64,000 nt of DNA from Megalonaias nervosa (lineage: Eukaryota; Mollusca; Bivalvia; Unionida; Unionidae), in contig JAECUM010012881.1 of NCBI GenBank assembly GCA_016617855.1, forward strand, positions 26,502-90,501, read 5' to 3'. The position numbers and the translations under genes are program-made. Shown in pieces: positions 24,037 to 37,963 of this stretch. The first letter of the stretch is position 1, and the number at the start of each line of letters is the position of its first letter. Below the pieces are notes generated by a model. That model was given only the letters and a program-made list of their open reading frames with translations. It made no database searches and was not told where the DNA came from.

Positions 24037-24690
24037 TTTAACATCTTGTGAAAAATTATCATTCTTCTTGCCATGCCTCTATCAGCAAGTAACAAGCCAT
24101 AGATTTCATAATTTGCAACCAGTGGCCTCATCATTCTGTTAAAATGTTTATATAATTTTGTGAAAAAGATCCTAAAATTTATGTCATATACACCATAAGA
24201 TATTTTTATAGACAGACATAATGTTCTTGGAACTTTTTCAGCCTTTGTAAAGTACACTTATAGCTTTTGAAAATATTTTATGTTAAAATTTGCTGCATGG
24301 AAATATTTGATATATCTAATATAATTAATGCATATGAAACAAAGTCATGGACCCATTTGAATGTGAACAATATGGGGTTTTGAACATTAATTTCAATACA
24401 GAAAACCCAAGCAGTTGCTAGCAGAATATATATTTATGTATGATGTATTTGTTAGTTGATAGATTGAGTACATATTTTAGTGCCTTATTTTTGAACTGTG
24501 ATATGTGTACTGCTGATGGAAAGTGATTTACAGTTACAAAATTCTTTACCATTTTATATCTCTCATTTTATTTATAATGTTATTTTCCTAAAATTATTCT
24601 TGGTAGATTTATTTTAGTCACTGCTGTTGTTAACATTCTCTCTAGACATTCCGTCCAATAAATATGGTTGATGTATATTTAAATGACCAC
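24037..24690 (+). other. Probable 3' UTR of the left gene
   Basis: AT-rich sequence after the stop codon without strong repeats. It runs to the first clear AATAAA and a following TG-rich stretch. The extent is inferred from the signal alone. Confidence 0.5.
24657..24662 (+). terminator. Polyadenylation signal AATAAA
   Basis: AATAAA lies about 620 bases after the stop codon of the left gene, followed by TGGTTGATGTATATTT, a plausible downstream element. Confidence 0.5.
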
Positions 24691-24894
24691 ACTAACTGTC
24701 TCGTCTTCAAGTAGTTGTACAACATAATTTTTTTCCATATACTTCCAAATCCAGTACAGGTATGCATGTACTACAGAATCCAGCATAGGTTTGATACTTT
24801 ATCAAGTTTTGAAATGATTTTCTTATGCTGCCAAATGAGATCACAAAACGTAAACAAATTGTGTGTAATATAACAAAACAAAATGTGTGTAATA

Positions 24895-25078
24895 TAGTGC
24901 TTTACTGTATACACTTAAGTCCAACTGCAAACAACATAGACCTTGATCTGCCATGGCATAATGAACTGGCCGATCAGAGTCTGTGTTGCTTGTTCTACTG
25001 ATTATTTCTAACAAACTGGTACATTATGTGAAGGCATATCTAGATCTGTCCAGTTTGTTTTTGGTCTCAACTGATAAG

Positions 25079-25080
<2 letters not shown>
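24895..25080. repeat. Palindromic dispersed element, copy 3
   Basis: TATACACTTAAGTCCAACTG, ACCTTGATCTGCCATGGCAT and TCTAGATCTGTCCAGTTTG match the other copies. A (TA)n run follows at its right end. Confidence 0.6.

Positions 25081-25144
<64 letters not shown>
25081..25144. repeat. (TA)n microsatellite
   Basis: About 31 TA units. Confidence 0.97.
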
Positions 25145-25145
<1 letters not shown>

Positions 25146-25614
25146 GGTATTTAGAAAATGCCCACATGGAGTAAAATTTTAAAATATATGTGATGTTTTG
25201 AAGGGGTAAGCCTATTGAGAGTTGTTGATGTCTTTTGGCATTTTACAAGTACAGTTTTGAAGTATTAATACATGCTTTTAGTATTTGTATATAATGATAT
25301 AACATGTTTATTGAACTTGTAAGCATAAAATCATTGGTAAAGAATCTCTTTACAAAAAATTGATTTCATTGGAAAATATTATGTTTGATTCTTGTGGTCT
25401 GTGTTCATTGTCTGTGTCACATTTGTATATTTACTATCAGTTTGAAGATAAAATTATGCAACATTTACATAATAAAGAGTGTACCTAATAAGTTAGATCT
25501 TTTTCAGTTGAAAAATAGTTTTAAAAACTCACCAGCATATGAATATTCCTATTGCTAATACTCACTCCTTATTTTCTGCTGTTGTTTTTTATATAAAGCA
25601 CTAGGTACCATTTG

Positions 25615-25930
25615 TATTTACTTTTATAAGTTGAGCCCAATTGCAAACTGCACAAACCTAGATCTGCCTTCACTTTTCAACTGGTTTAGGTCTATGCAGT
25701 TTATGAGAAATCAAACAACATAGACCGTGATCTGCTTGGCAAAGATGTCTTGATCATGATTTGTGGCAGCTGGTTCTGCAATAGGATACTCACCATAAGC
25801 CAAGAAATGTCCTCCAACTTGCAGAGAGGAGACCAAACTTGATATGATTTGGTGTATAAGGCCAAACTTGATATGATTTGGTGTATAAGGCCAAACTTGA
25901 TATGATTTGGTCTATAAGGCCATGTTTTGG
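25615..25930. repeat. Partial palindromic element and 29-bp triplication
   Basis: 25625-25745 carries AACTGCACAAACCTAGATCT and ACCGTGATCTGCTTGGCA like the dispersed palindromic element. 25834-25925 holds three copies of a 29-bp unit beginning CCAAACTTGATATGATTTGG. Confidence 0.7.
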
Positions 25931-26819
25931 CTGCTAAAGGGATTAGAAGGATTATCTGATTGGTTTCACAAACAATCAGACCAAAATGAGAAGATCCACA
26001 GCTGCAATTAGAAAACCCAGGCGGCCAACTCACCAAGCAAATGGAAAGACATTTCACAAATTATTATCATGGCAAGCCACACAGTTCAAGGAGGTTTTGA
26101 ACTCCATACCCAAAGTGAATACATCTTGGGATGGAATGACATACAATTTGCCCTTCTTGACCAGGAATCCAAGGTGAAGCAAGAGCAAAACAGAATTCAT
26201 GTCTTCATACCAAAACAAAAATTTCACCGGATACTTTTGTAGAATATGGTAATTCGATATCACAGATATAGTTCTTAAATTTTCCTCCCACTACACCTGT
26301 TGGAAAAGGGTGGGAGCATGGCATCATTTTCTGTGCAAAGACTGACAAAGCATGGTTGAGGAATTAGATTGAAATCGGTCTTTATCTCCCTGTGTTTTGT
26401 TGCAAATAACTCTCACAGTAGACAAGGATTTGGAGGATTTCCCAACTTCTATATGGCATTAGATAGGTTTGAGAGAAAGCAGTTTTGATCTGAGGTTGGT
26501 CGTGTGAATGTCTATTAGTATTATGTATGTGAATCTTTCTGCAAGCTGGAGATTAAAAGAAGCAGCTGTAGCACTGAAAAGTATGAGCCACCCTATTGAG
26601 TACACAAACCATATCAGACTGACTCCCAGTCTTGTCTGTCAGTGGCTGTTCTCATTGGAGGGATAATGGCTCTGCACAGATTGCTGGTAGAGTACAGAGA
26701 GGATGTACAAGGATTCTGGATCATTGGAAAGGCAAAATCAATGGCACCAATTAGTTTATCATATGATGATTAAACAATTTATGTGAAAGATATTTGTGAG
26801 CAATAATAATAAGATATTT
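25931..26819. other. Intergenic stretch without recognised gene
   Basis: Short open frames on both strands near 25986-26263 have no family signature that I recognise. No repeat structure is obvious. Confidence 0.4.
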
Positions 26820-27125
26820 AGTAAGAAAACACATAAAGTATACTTCCATGAATAGAGAAAACTGAACTGTTGATCAAAACTGGTGAAAAACAAAAGTGGG
26901 CAGTATTTGCAAGAGCACACCAACTTGGCATGAATAAAAGTAGTAACTGATAACTAATAGGAATTGGCACTAGTCCCTCAATCCATGGGGAGGTCACTCT
27001 TGGTTGACATCTATCTTGGTAAGAATATGAATTTAGTACCTTTGTTGTAAAAGCAAGACCAAAGATGTTAGATGGTATTATTTTAGGTTGGGAGGACTGG
27101 ATGTACAAGACAGTGGCTGCTACTC
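26820..27125 (-). repeat. Dispersed repeat with conserved reading frame, copy 1
   Basis: It shares diverged sequence with 60036-60345. On the minus strand the frame reads SYQDRCQPRVTSPWIEGLVP, against AYQDGSPTIVVFPWIEGLMP in the other copy. The unit is a family of about 300 bp of unknown type. Confidence 0.6.
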
Positions 27126-27174
27126 ATCTCTTGCGTCACTAACGTGCAATCAGCAGTAGTTATATAGGACCCTC

Positions 27175-27310
27175 CAAATGTATCATACTCTCTCTCCATT
27201 ATCTGTAGGACTCGTAATGTATCATGCACATCTCCATTATACAAAGGACTCCCAATTTATCATGTAATTTCCATTATCTGTAGGACTCGTAATGTATCAT
27301 GCACATCTCA
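27175..27310. repeat. Short tandem repeat (CTCCATTATCTGTAGGACTC)
   Basis: Two to three units with CGTAATGTATCATGCACATC. Identical 20-base blocks occur near 27208 and 27284. Confidence 0.7.
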
Positions 27311-27704
27311 ATCAAATGTGCAGATATTGAGGTAAGTATCAAGGCAATGCATTTAAGACTGTAGGATGAGTTCAAGATGCAGACTGTCACTATAGTGACA
27401 AGGCACTTGAAACACGACATTTTTTTTTCCTTCACTAACTTCATTCCGTACCCTTATGGGTTTTATATGCACATCTACAAAGATGCAGAAAATTTTCAAG
27501 GCAATACATTAGTTTTTTGTTCCTTGGTGCTTAGAACAGCACTTTTTAACACATTATTAGCTGCATCATACCAAGGAAAGATAGCCAAGTGACTCCACCA
27601 GGGATACACCAAGGCAGCCAACCTGGGATGACCTGGGTGGATACTGGATCCATGATTTTGGATTCAGTCCAATTCTCTACCGAGCTATTGTGGCTCTCAC
27701 AATG

Positions 27705-28245
27705 AAATCTGTAGGAGTTGATTACACACCAATACATACCCTCTGATGTTGTGACATACACAAGAGTTGATCAACAAGAGTTGACCATACACAAATACAC
27801 ATCCTACGATGTTATGAAATACATAGTTGATTACACATCAGTACATAGAGTTGACCACGCACAAATACATACCCTATAATGTTGTGCCATACACAAGAGT
27901 TGATCACATACAAATACATCCCTATGATATTGTGACAAACACAAGAGTTGACCACACACAAATACATATCCTATGATGTACTGACATACGCAAGAGTTGA
28001 TCACACACAAATACTTACCCTATGATGTTATGAAATACATAGGAGCTGATGACACACCAATACAGAGTTATTCACACACAAATACATACCCTATGATACT
28101 GTGACATACACAAGAGTTGACCACACACAAATACATACCCTATGATGTTCTGATATACACAAGAGTTGATCACACACAAATACATACCCTGTGATGTTAT
28201 GAAATTCATAGGAGTTGATCACACAGCAATACATACCCTATGATG
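27705..28245. repeat. About 55-bp tandem repeat
   Basis: Units carry AAGAGTTGATCACACACAAA and TACATACCCTATGATGTTGT; about nine to ten diverged copies. Confidence 0.9.
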
Positions 28246-30044
28246 TTATGGCCAGGCATGTGCAATCCTGTATGACCTGTGCCAATTTTTAGTTGGGCCA
28301 TAGGCATGTCAGATGCTAAGAAGCCACAGAGCAGTCGGGGAAGTCAACATGAATATGACTGCAATCAAGAATATCCCGAGGAACATTCTTATCAAATTTG
28401 ATAAAGGAATGGCTCACACTGATGACGGCTGGACAAGGACCATATTGTAACCCTGACATGACTACACAGCTAGGTAAGTTTAAGCTGGGCCAGACTAAAC
28501 ATAAGTAGGCTCTATGCCACCCACCTTCTAGACCTTCAGTATCCGAATGAAAACAAAACTAGACCAAAAATTACAGCAGCTCTTTATTGCATTTTAAAGC
28601 ACAAATAAAGATGTAAACACACTAGTACATAATTCAGTTTACATCTGAAAATATGCATCAGGTACATCAATTAATATACAATATTTTTATCTAAAATTGT
28701 ACAGCAGCTACAGAAAAAGTGACAAAATTTCTTACATCAATACATCTAAATTTATACACAGAAGCAACAACTTCTACGAAAACCCAATACAAAAAGTTTT
28801 GTATATTGCTGAATCATAAATAGAGCTAAAATTATATCCACATGTGTCTTATCTTATTTATGCATGGCAATATTGGATGGATCTGAACTCAATTAACTGT
28901 CCAGAAATAATAACAGTAAGTTTCAAGCAGGTTTTTATTTCCTGGATATCTTAAATCAAATAAAAATCAATGAAAACCATAAATTTAAATTTTTAGATTC
29001 TACAGTATTTTACATATTAGGTATCATACTTCTCATTCTGCAAATCAGATCTTACATTTCTATGTAGCTTCTAACAGAATCAGTTTTCCATTCTTTCCTT
29101 AAAAATCAACCAATCAGTACAGAATTTTACTTGTATTGATTAGAGGGCAGCCTAAAAAAAAAAAAACAACAGGCCAGGTTCAGCCTCTTGGTTTATCCAA
29201 AGGATGACCAAGATGAAAACCATGATTTGGTCAGATGTAGCAACATCATTGTGGTCAGTTAAATTTACTGTTGACATAGCTGAATACAATGACTAAATAA
29301 GTTGTATTATTGATCTGTATGCTTTAAATTATTGTTACGCTTTAGGTCAAAATTAAAAAGTACCAACAAAAAAAAAATGAAGGAAATATGTAAGGAGGGA
29401 AATGAAATCTTGGACAAAAAGGTTGCCTGCCAAAGCAATAGGGAGCTGACAAATATGTAGAAATCATATTGGTTGCAAACATATGACAAATAAAAACAAA
29501 AGGATATAACAGACATGTAAAATCATTACGATTTACTAGGAACAGTCTGGATATGTTTGTTTGAACACATTATTGGATACATCATGTCACGGAAATGGGA
29601 CCTGAATGCTTTCCCCCAGGATACGTTAACACAGATGACCTGTACTGGTCTGGGCTACCAGCTATACTTGAGTTAAAAATCTGATGTTCTTCCAGATGAA
29701 CTATCATAACTCCAGGTAAAAAAAAGAGTATAAAAACTTAACTGAAAGAGAAAGGTCAATGTGACTTCTTGGCATGTATCATGCATATGTACATGTCTAC
29801 ATACGAATTGACATTTATCCTTTCAAATTGAATACTTGTATTCATAAAGGCCTAGTCCACTTGAAAATTAGGCATCATAGTGGAGATGGTGGAGGAGTCT
29901 ATTAAATCTGACATTACAATAGGGGTGGATTTATTATCAAAAACATTAGTAAAAAGTTTTTATTGCTTCAGCAGGCAACAAAGAAACTCCTGGCAATATA
30001 TAATAATACAAACCTAATACATAAAGTAACATTACCATAGTAAC
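28246..30044. other. Intergenic sequence, nothing recognised
   Basis: AT-rich, no sustained coding frame and no clear repeat. A minus-strand AATAAA exists at about 28579 but is 9 kb beyond the ZER1-like stop. Confidence 0.4.
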
Positions 30045-30320
30045 ATATAAGTTAATTCCAAATGCAGACATAGGCCCTCATCTGCCTCAACATAATGTGC
30101 CAGCATATCTGGGTCTATGATATTTGTTCTGCTTATCACTCCTCACAAACTACATACACTCAGATCTGCTAGCACATGCAACAGAAGATCAGGGTCTATG
30201 ATATTTGTTCTACTGATCACTCCTCACTAACTACATACACCCAGTTCTACCAGGACATTATGTGACAGCAGATCTGGGTTAATGCAGTTTGCAGTTGGAT
30301 TTAACTTTTATGTGAGTGTA
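30045..30320. repeat. Palindromic dispersed element, copy 4, with internal duplication
   Basis: GCAGATCTGGGTTAATGCAG and TTTGCAGTTGGATTTAACTT at the right end are inverted to the left end. The block GGGTCTATGATATTTGTTCT with following bases occurs twice (near 30109 and 30191). Confidence 0.7.
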
Positions 30321-33300
30321 CATGATATCCAAAAGTTTAGTGGAATAAAGCACACATCCTCAGTGTTGTCCACTATGATGAAATAAAGCAGATGTTGAAG
30401 ATATGTGACTCTCAAATATTTAACACAAAACCTTAGAATTGTTAACTATGATACAACAAGCTCCATGACTAAGTAGCTGAGACAGGCAAATCAAGGAATT
30501 AGCAAACACTTTAACCTCAGAAATTCATCTTTCTTTGGCTTTATTTTCTATGCCATGATAACTAAAGTCATGGCCAGAAAATTATCAAAAACCACAGTAT
30601 AATAAATGATTGCACAGATCAAACCATAAAACCTTTTGTGTAATGTCCAGTAGCCATAGTAACTATATTACTCAAGCTGAAAATAAATTCACACTAAAGT
30701 GATCTTGACAACTAAAATTTGCCCCCTGATGTGCTATAAAAGAAATAAAACAATAAAACGAATATTCTTTTCTATGATATCAAAGTAGAGGTAGTAAATT
30801 AATTTCATAATAAGCAGAAATTAATGTTGTTTTGTATATTTTTTCCTTATGAGCCAATGTTCTTTAAATCTGATACAAAAGTCCACTAAGAATGATATGA
30901 TGTATACAGCCTGAAAAATGTATGTGGACATGAGCTAAACACAAATGATTAAGCTATATCAGTAAAGCAAAATAAAGGTCACAGTGACCTTGTTTGACTG
31001 TAATGGTATAGTACTAACATAAATGCATCCAATTATCAAGTTTCATAATTCTAATAAGATCATCACCTAATAAATGATCTTAAAATACAAAACCAACAAT
31101 GTCACTGATGCATAAAATATAAGTCATAAAGACTTCTTTTTGAAATAGGATGTAGTAATTGTGCAGATGCATTTTCTGCCCAAGTTTCCTGATTCAATGT
31201 AGAATAGCATGCATACAGCAATCCAAATGGTATGCTCCTAAGATAATTACAAAACCTAACCAAAGATAGTAAAAGATGAAGTACAAATCATGATGAGCTT
31301 TTGTTGTAAGAGTGTGATACTAGCAGGGATGCATATCATCATTGATTTTATGATTATAGCATGAACAGTACCTGAGAAATGGACCTCAAACACAAAATTA
31401 ATTCCAAGTCAGTGAATCATAAATTATGAACCATAATGACCTACATCTGCAATGAGAGAGTAGCGGTCATCAAGATTCATTCCCTAAACATGTTTTCTTT
31501 TCATGTTTTTATTCACGAGGACCTGTTTAAACTATTCACTACACAGCAATGTGAGCTCCCTTTCTAACACCATCAACAGGAGACAAAGCTGCAACATTTA
31601 CACATATAAACAGCTTAGTTTGGGTTACTATCTATAACTGTTTACAAAATCTTAACTGTTTAAATGAACATGCAAGTGGCTTTCAGTGATGTAGGAAATA
31701 CCCATTCTGATTAAGTGATCTACTTCCACATCTCTGCTTAAGATGACTGTTTATTAAGATTTTTCTCTTAAATCTTTCTTAAAGTATTGATGATTTTCAC
31801 ATCAAATGCAGCATTGCTAGGAAAATGCCAAAGTTGATGAGAACTGGCTGTACCACACATAACTACATTATACATCATATTGAGTGGCTTATCATGCTGA
31901 CAAAAAATTCTTTAAACTCTTTACCTTTGAAAATGTGTTCGAAAACAGAATGTGTGATGTGTAGCATTTTATTTTAAAGATACACTGTTTCAACTCTGTA
32001 AACCACTAAAGTTTCTTACTGTCTTTGCAGGCCTTGTGAGCATGGTATGTACATATCCAGACCGTATGTCCTGCTGCATTATTATTTTCATCACATACAT
32101 GTATGTGCCAATAAGAAACAATGTTGTGATGATCAAAGTTTGTTTTAACAAAACTGTTTGATATATTTGAGATAATGAACAAAAACAAGTCTTAAAAACT
32201 GAATTCTATCACAATAAGAGGTAGAAATCATGCATAGAACAATTGCAAACTGAATGAGGTATGAATATGCATCAGCAGCTGAAAGCCTGATAAGCAGATC
32301 ATGGGAAAGGACGAGTTTTGAATTGTTTGAATTAAGTGACATCCTTTCAGTCATTGTATACAAGGCTGCATCAAGACAGCGCTTTAAAACACAATAAATT
32401 TAGAATTTAATGATTTCAAACCAGATTATATTTAACTTCAATAAGCCAAAAACTAAAGGTGAAATAAATAAAGTTACTACTGCAGTCATAGAAGAAAATA
32501 TGACAAATTTAATGGAATCTATGTTCATACCAATATTAAAAGTGGTATGCTGAGGGGTTTTACAGTCAGGGTACTCTATGCTAATATAGGACTGCTTAAA
32601 TATGAGGTCCAGTTTCTACTTCCATTTTCTTTTCAACCAGTGCTGTGAACATTGCAATGTCATTACATATGTGAATGTGTAACATATGCATCAAAACTGG
32701 ACAATTATGACCTACTTTTCAGGGTCTTTTCAACATTGCTCAAACATATAGATTTGTACACCAAAATGAGGGTGTCTCACAAGCAACTCTAAGTTATAGC
32801 TCATAGTCTATGGATATCTTTAAAAAATGAAAATAAAATTGTCCTACATAGTCCAAAAAGTCCTGCCATTGCAGGTTAAGCAATATAATAAAAAAAAAAC
32901 TGTTAAAGTTACACACAATTAGTTTATTATGTTTAGCTTGTAATTTATACATACAATATTACATGACACATTTAGCTTGTAATTTATACATACAATATTA
33001 CCTGACACATTTTATAAATTATACAGCATGACACAGTCCTGCGAAAGCAAAACAATGACAGTATGGTGCTCATAAAAAGTGTCTAGCTTACAAATGGTGA
33101 ACTGACTGAATAGACAACATGTCCAACTTCATAAACAACTGACCAAGCAAGTATAGTGCAGGTAGTGTGAAAATGGGTCAAACTGCACACCAGACTAACA
33201 AAGTGAAATACAGCTAAAAGACAAGTGTCTCTGAAAGGGACTGATGATCTTACTGACAATAATGTCCAGGAATTCAAAACAAGCTCATTTCTTCATTTCA

Positions 33301-33359
33301 ACTGCTACTTGTTGAAATCAGAAGATATTTCTAAGCAAAAGAAGATTCTTTAAATTAGT
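30321..33359. other. Intergenic sequence with little structure
   Basis: AT-rich. The only clear repeat is a 41-bp duplication (ATTTAGCTTGTAATTTATAC...) at about 32929-33010. No coding region supported on either strand. Confidence 0.45.
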
Positions 33360-34800
33360 CATAGTGAAGGCCCTACTGGATGTAAGAAGAGCACCATTTT
33401 CAGTTAGGACCAACTTGTTATCATTCTGAGTGTTTCAATGAAACACCATGTGAGTACGGGGAGTAGTGACAAAATGTTCAAGATATCTGCCATTATGGCT
33501 ATAACACAGATAAGCATCATTTTTATTTAGGACCAAACTGACATCATATAAAGCCTTCTCATGAACAACCCATGTCGATATGACTTTCTGTTTAGATGTA
33601 GCAATAAAAGGACCTTAGTGGCCATATCAAATTCACACCATTATGACCAACCAGACATCACAATAAGTCTTTTAGCAAAAACCCAATGTGATATTGCCAT
33701 CCATACAGGAGAAGTAGCCAAAACAAAATTTTCATAATGGCCACTGTGTCAGCCACAGTTGAGTTTAGATTAGAACCATTTTCATTTGGAACTAACCAGA
33801 CAGCATACATAAGAGGTCTTCTGGTGAAAACCCCATGTTGATATGACTTTTATTAGGAGGATTAGCTATAACAAGATTTCCAAGATGGCTACTGTGATGG
33901 CCATATTAGATGTCAGATTGGCAATGTTTTCATTTAGAACCATGCAGACATCATTAGAAATCTTTCAGAAAAAACATTATGTTGAATTGACCAGTCATTC
34001 AAATGGGGAAGTAATAACACGATTTTCAAGACAGCCACAGGGGCATTCATTCTGGATGTCCAAGCAGCATCATTTTCTTTTACGATGAACCTGTCATGGT
34101 AAGAAGTCTTTGATGAAAACCCCATATCAGTAGGACTTTCCATTCAGGAAATGTAAAATCAACATAGCTTTTCAAAAATGGCTACCATGACAGTCTAAGT
34201 GGACATCATTTAGGACCAACTAAGCATAATAAAAAGTCTTTCAGTTAAAATCCCATGATGATATGACAATCCATTCATGAGTAGCAATGACAAGAGATTT
34301 CAAGATGGCCACTGAAGTGGTTATATTGGATGTTTGCATGGCATAATTTTCATTTAGGACCAACTAAATATGATAAGAGGTTTTCTGGCAGAAACTCCAT
34401 ATTGATAAACTTTCCATTTGCAGGAGGAGCAATAACAAGATTTTCTTCATATGGCTGCCATGGCAACCCTACTGGATATCAGATCAGTTCCCTTTTCATT
34501 CATGATCAAATAGACACCATGAGAAGTCTTTTTAGTGAAAAAAGCTACACACGGTAGCAATAACAAGATTTTGCAGTGGCAATATTGGATGTCTAAGCAG
34601 CACCATTTTCACTTAGGGCCAACCAGATATTAGAAATGCTTTGGTGTAAACTGAATGACAACATGACCGTCTGTTCAGGAAGAGAAATTATAAGACTTTC
34701 AAGATCACTGCCATGACAGCTTCACTGTGCACAAACTAGATCAAGAGATGAATGTGAGTGCAAAGTTTCATCACAACCCTCCTAACAGTTTAAATAGTTT
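33360..34800. repeat. Diverged tandem array of about 140-150 bp units
   Basis: TTTTCATTTAGGACCAACCA, AAGATGGCCACTGTGATGGC, AGGAGTAGCAATAACAAGAT and GAAAACCCCATGTTGATATG recur about nine times. An inverted relative is at 7370-7625. Short frames across it are artefacts. Confidence 0.85.
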
Positions 34801-35619
34801 AGGCACAATTTTAATAACACACTAATGAATGGATATGCAGATGATGGATAACAGGCTATTCCATAAGCTATTCCAGTTTATGACTAGTAAATCGAAAAAT
34901 CTATTCAGCTCAATTTACCCCCTAGGATGCATGCACTGGGATATCCCACGAAAATGAAATACTGAAAACAATACCATTATGATAGCAAAAATTTTGAGTG
35001 AATTTATCACCTGAACTAAAACTATAATTCTATTCACCTTTACAGTGATACTGCTATAGGATGTGCACTATGACACTGAGAAAGCATAAATACTTTAAAG
35101 TCATGAATATGCTCAATTTTCCAAAACATCAGTTGTGCAGAATACACTGTTTCATCTACAACAGTACCAATGCTGTAACCCCAACCAACTCAAATGCCAA
35201 CAATGACATTACTGTTGATAGAGGTACCTATGTGTCACCATACGGCAGCAGGCCTGACTAAAAAGCAAGAGATCAATCACATTAAATATACCGATTTATA
35301 ATACTTATTTTTTCCTTGTTTTGAAACTGATGTTAACACCTCAGTAAATAAGATGCTTTTTGTCTGTACCAAATATTCTGGTATAATTAAATCAAGTACT
35401 AATTCCAGCCCTAATCTGTGTGCATTTACTGGGTTTACTCAATCTATTTTTACCATAATCCTTCCATTTTACTGAGCCTCTGGTAAAATCAACAACTTTT
35501 TTTATAGCTCAAATGGAATGAAATAAGATATTCATCAATCTTTATCCAAATATACTTATTGTCAAAAGAATATTTGTTTTACAAAAACACCCAGAATAGT
35601 TAACACTACCAGGCAATAT

Positions 35620-36375
35620 GATATCCTGCTAAATCAGGTATTCTTTCTCTGTCTGACACAATAATATTCATCTAAATCAGTTCACTTTCTCTGCCAAGCA
35701 ATGTGATAACCACTTACATCAGGTACCTATCTCTGCCAGGGTCTGTGAAATCTACCTAGATCAGGTATTCCTCTCTGCCTGGCAATGTGACATCCACCTA
35801 AATCAGGTATTTGCTCTGCCAGGCACAGTGAAATCCACCTAAATCAGGTACATATCTCCACCAGGCACTGTGATATCCACCTGAATCAGGTACCTTTCTC
35901 TCCCAGGCACTAAGATATCTATTCAAATTAGGTACTTTTCTCTGCCAACCTATGATATCCACCTAAATCAGGTATCTTTCTCTGACAGACACTATGAAAT
36001 CTACATAAATCAGACATCTTTCTCTTGTATCCACCTAAATCTGGCATTTTTTCATGTCAAACACTGATACCCACCTAAATCAGGCACTTTTCTTTGCCAG
36101 ACACAATAGAATCAATTTCTGCAAAATACCTTTCTCTGCCAGATATTGATATCCACCTAAATGAGGCATCTTTGTCCAGCAGACACTGATATCAACCTCA
36201 ACCAGATACCTTTCTCCTCCGGACCTCAAGTTATCCATCTAAATCAAATATCTTTCTCCACCTGACTATGATATCCACCTAGATCAGGCATCTTTTTCTG
36301 CAAGACATCGACATCCACCTAATGAATCACCCTTCTCTGCCAGACTATGACAGCCACTTAATTCAGGTAACTTTC
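35620..36375. repeat. About 45-bp tandem repeat
   Basis: About 16 units with GATATCCACCTAAATCAGGT and CTTTCTCTGCCAGGCACT, diverging toward the right end. Confidence 0.92.
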
Positions 36376-36717
36376 AAGCTAGACACTACAAGATAATATA
36401 TTTGCACTGAATGGATATCACAATAAAATAATACCCCCAAAATCCACATGATTTATGCATTAAAGTTACCATTCCTACACAGCTAGACATGATTGGAATT
36501 AATAATTTCATGATTTCTTTACCAACTGTTGAACTTATAAAGGCGTCATAGACTATATGTCCACAAACTATGCAAGTGTTGTGTTCAAAATGGCAGAAAG
36601 ACAAGTTTGATATGATGTACAAAAAATAAAATGCAGTCGTCAGGCTGATATGTATTCAAATGCCAGATCAAATAAGTTCTTTCTACAACCCAGAACAAAA
36701 AAAAAAAGTAATTCTTA

Positions 36718-36723
36718 TTTATT
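36718..36723 (-). terminator. ZER1: Candidate polyadenylation signal of the ZER1-like gene
   Basis: Minus-strand AATAAA about 1.04 kb after the stop codon, followed in gene sense by a run of T's (plus-strand A-run at about 36698-36708). It gives a plausible 3' UTR of about 1 kb; other signals lie further away. Confidence 0.35.
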
Positions 36724-36924
36724 ACATACAGTACTTAAAGAACTTTTCCATTTTCAGTAGATATAACGCAATCTACTTAAAGATGTGAATCAATTTAAAA
36801 CAAACACGGACTTACACAAGTCCTCAAATATCAGTGAAATCCACTGAATGAACTGAACCAGTCTGGTTTGTGATTCGAACAATGAAGCTGTATCTGGATC
36901 AGCCAGGTAAAATTTAATATATGC

Positions 36925-37020
36925 ATCAATGAATTTCAATACAGCCTGGTTGCATGAATGAGTTTCAATACAGCCTGGATGCATCAATGAATCTCAATAC
37001 AGCCTGGAAGCATCAATGTT
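36925..37020. repeat. About 30-bp repeat, 3-4 copies
   Basis: ATTTCAATACAGCCTGGTTG with GCATCAATGA, repeated in the putative ZER1-like 3' flank. Confidence 0.85.
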
Positions 37021-37760
37021 TCCTGTTATCTCAGCAACAAGATTACCATGAATGGCACGTTATAAGCTTGCCCCATTTTTAATAATCCTCTGTGTAGATA
37101 ACAAAAGTTTTTTTGTCAGCAACTCTGGTCTTTGACCCTAAATGGTTCTTCCTTACCTCAAATGCAAGCATCCACAAAGCCTAATAAATGTAGGTGATGG
37201 TGAACTTAAGTTATTGTGCAGAAACCATATTTCTTCTTTCAGACAAAGTGATAGGAGCTTGTTCTACTCTTCCTTGCCCCATATGCAAACCATTCACAAA
37301 GTCTGGTAAACACGGAGATGGCAGACAATTTAAGTTATAATACAGAAATAATTTTTTTCTTCTTTCAATCAATGTAACCTTCTGCAAATGTGATAAGATT
37401 CTTTTTCACTGCCATCAACAAAATTCTGGCAACTGTACATGATGAACAACCCACATTATTGTGCTAAATGAAGTTAACAGAGAGACATACTTACTATGGT
37501 GGAGAGACAAACATCATAACATAACAACAGTCTACTTTGTGGCTGGCATATAAAAATCAAATGGATTTCAGTTTGATAGTAATAACAAAGCTGAAAGAAA
37601 GGTCTCATTATTACTAATATGTATTCATATTCACAACTAGACTGTGTATAAACAAATTGGAAGGTAGGAAAGATTAAACATCACAGGATCTGTTTTCAAC
37701 AAGTTAGTCATTATGTATTACTATGAGGCAAATAAATGGTTCTTTATAATATTAATATAA

Positions 37761-37963
37761 TTATAAGTGCTCATCGTCTTCTGATTCTGATGCCATGACG
37801 ACATCCTCCGTAACCTGCTCAGTACCATCCTTGAACTTCCTGTATGTGTCCAGGATGCTGTTGGCCAGTATTTTGATGGCTGGGAGGGTAGATGGGTTAG
37901 CAAACACCAGATTAAGGAGCTCAATTCCCTTCTCTGATTCCAAAATTGGGAAGTATTTATCAG
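37761..37963 (-). CDS. ZER1: ZER1-like last exon (DKYFPILESEKGIELLNLVF... stop)
   Basis: Acceptor TTTTTACTTTCAG above 37963. Length 203 nt: two bases, 66 codons and TAA at 37761-37763. It encodes DKYFPILESEKGIELLNLVF, ANPSTLPAIKILANSILDTY, RKFKDGTEQV and the acidic end VVMASESEDDEHL. DKYFPIL aligns with the family's DKYCPLL stretch. A longer upstream reading into the intron is not supported. Confidence 0.93.

Noticed and set aside
36790..36987. 65-codon minus-strand frame as an extra ZER1-like exon
   Set aside because: It overlaps a 30-bp repeat (GCATCAATGAATTTCAATAC) and lies after the ZER1 stop codon.
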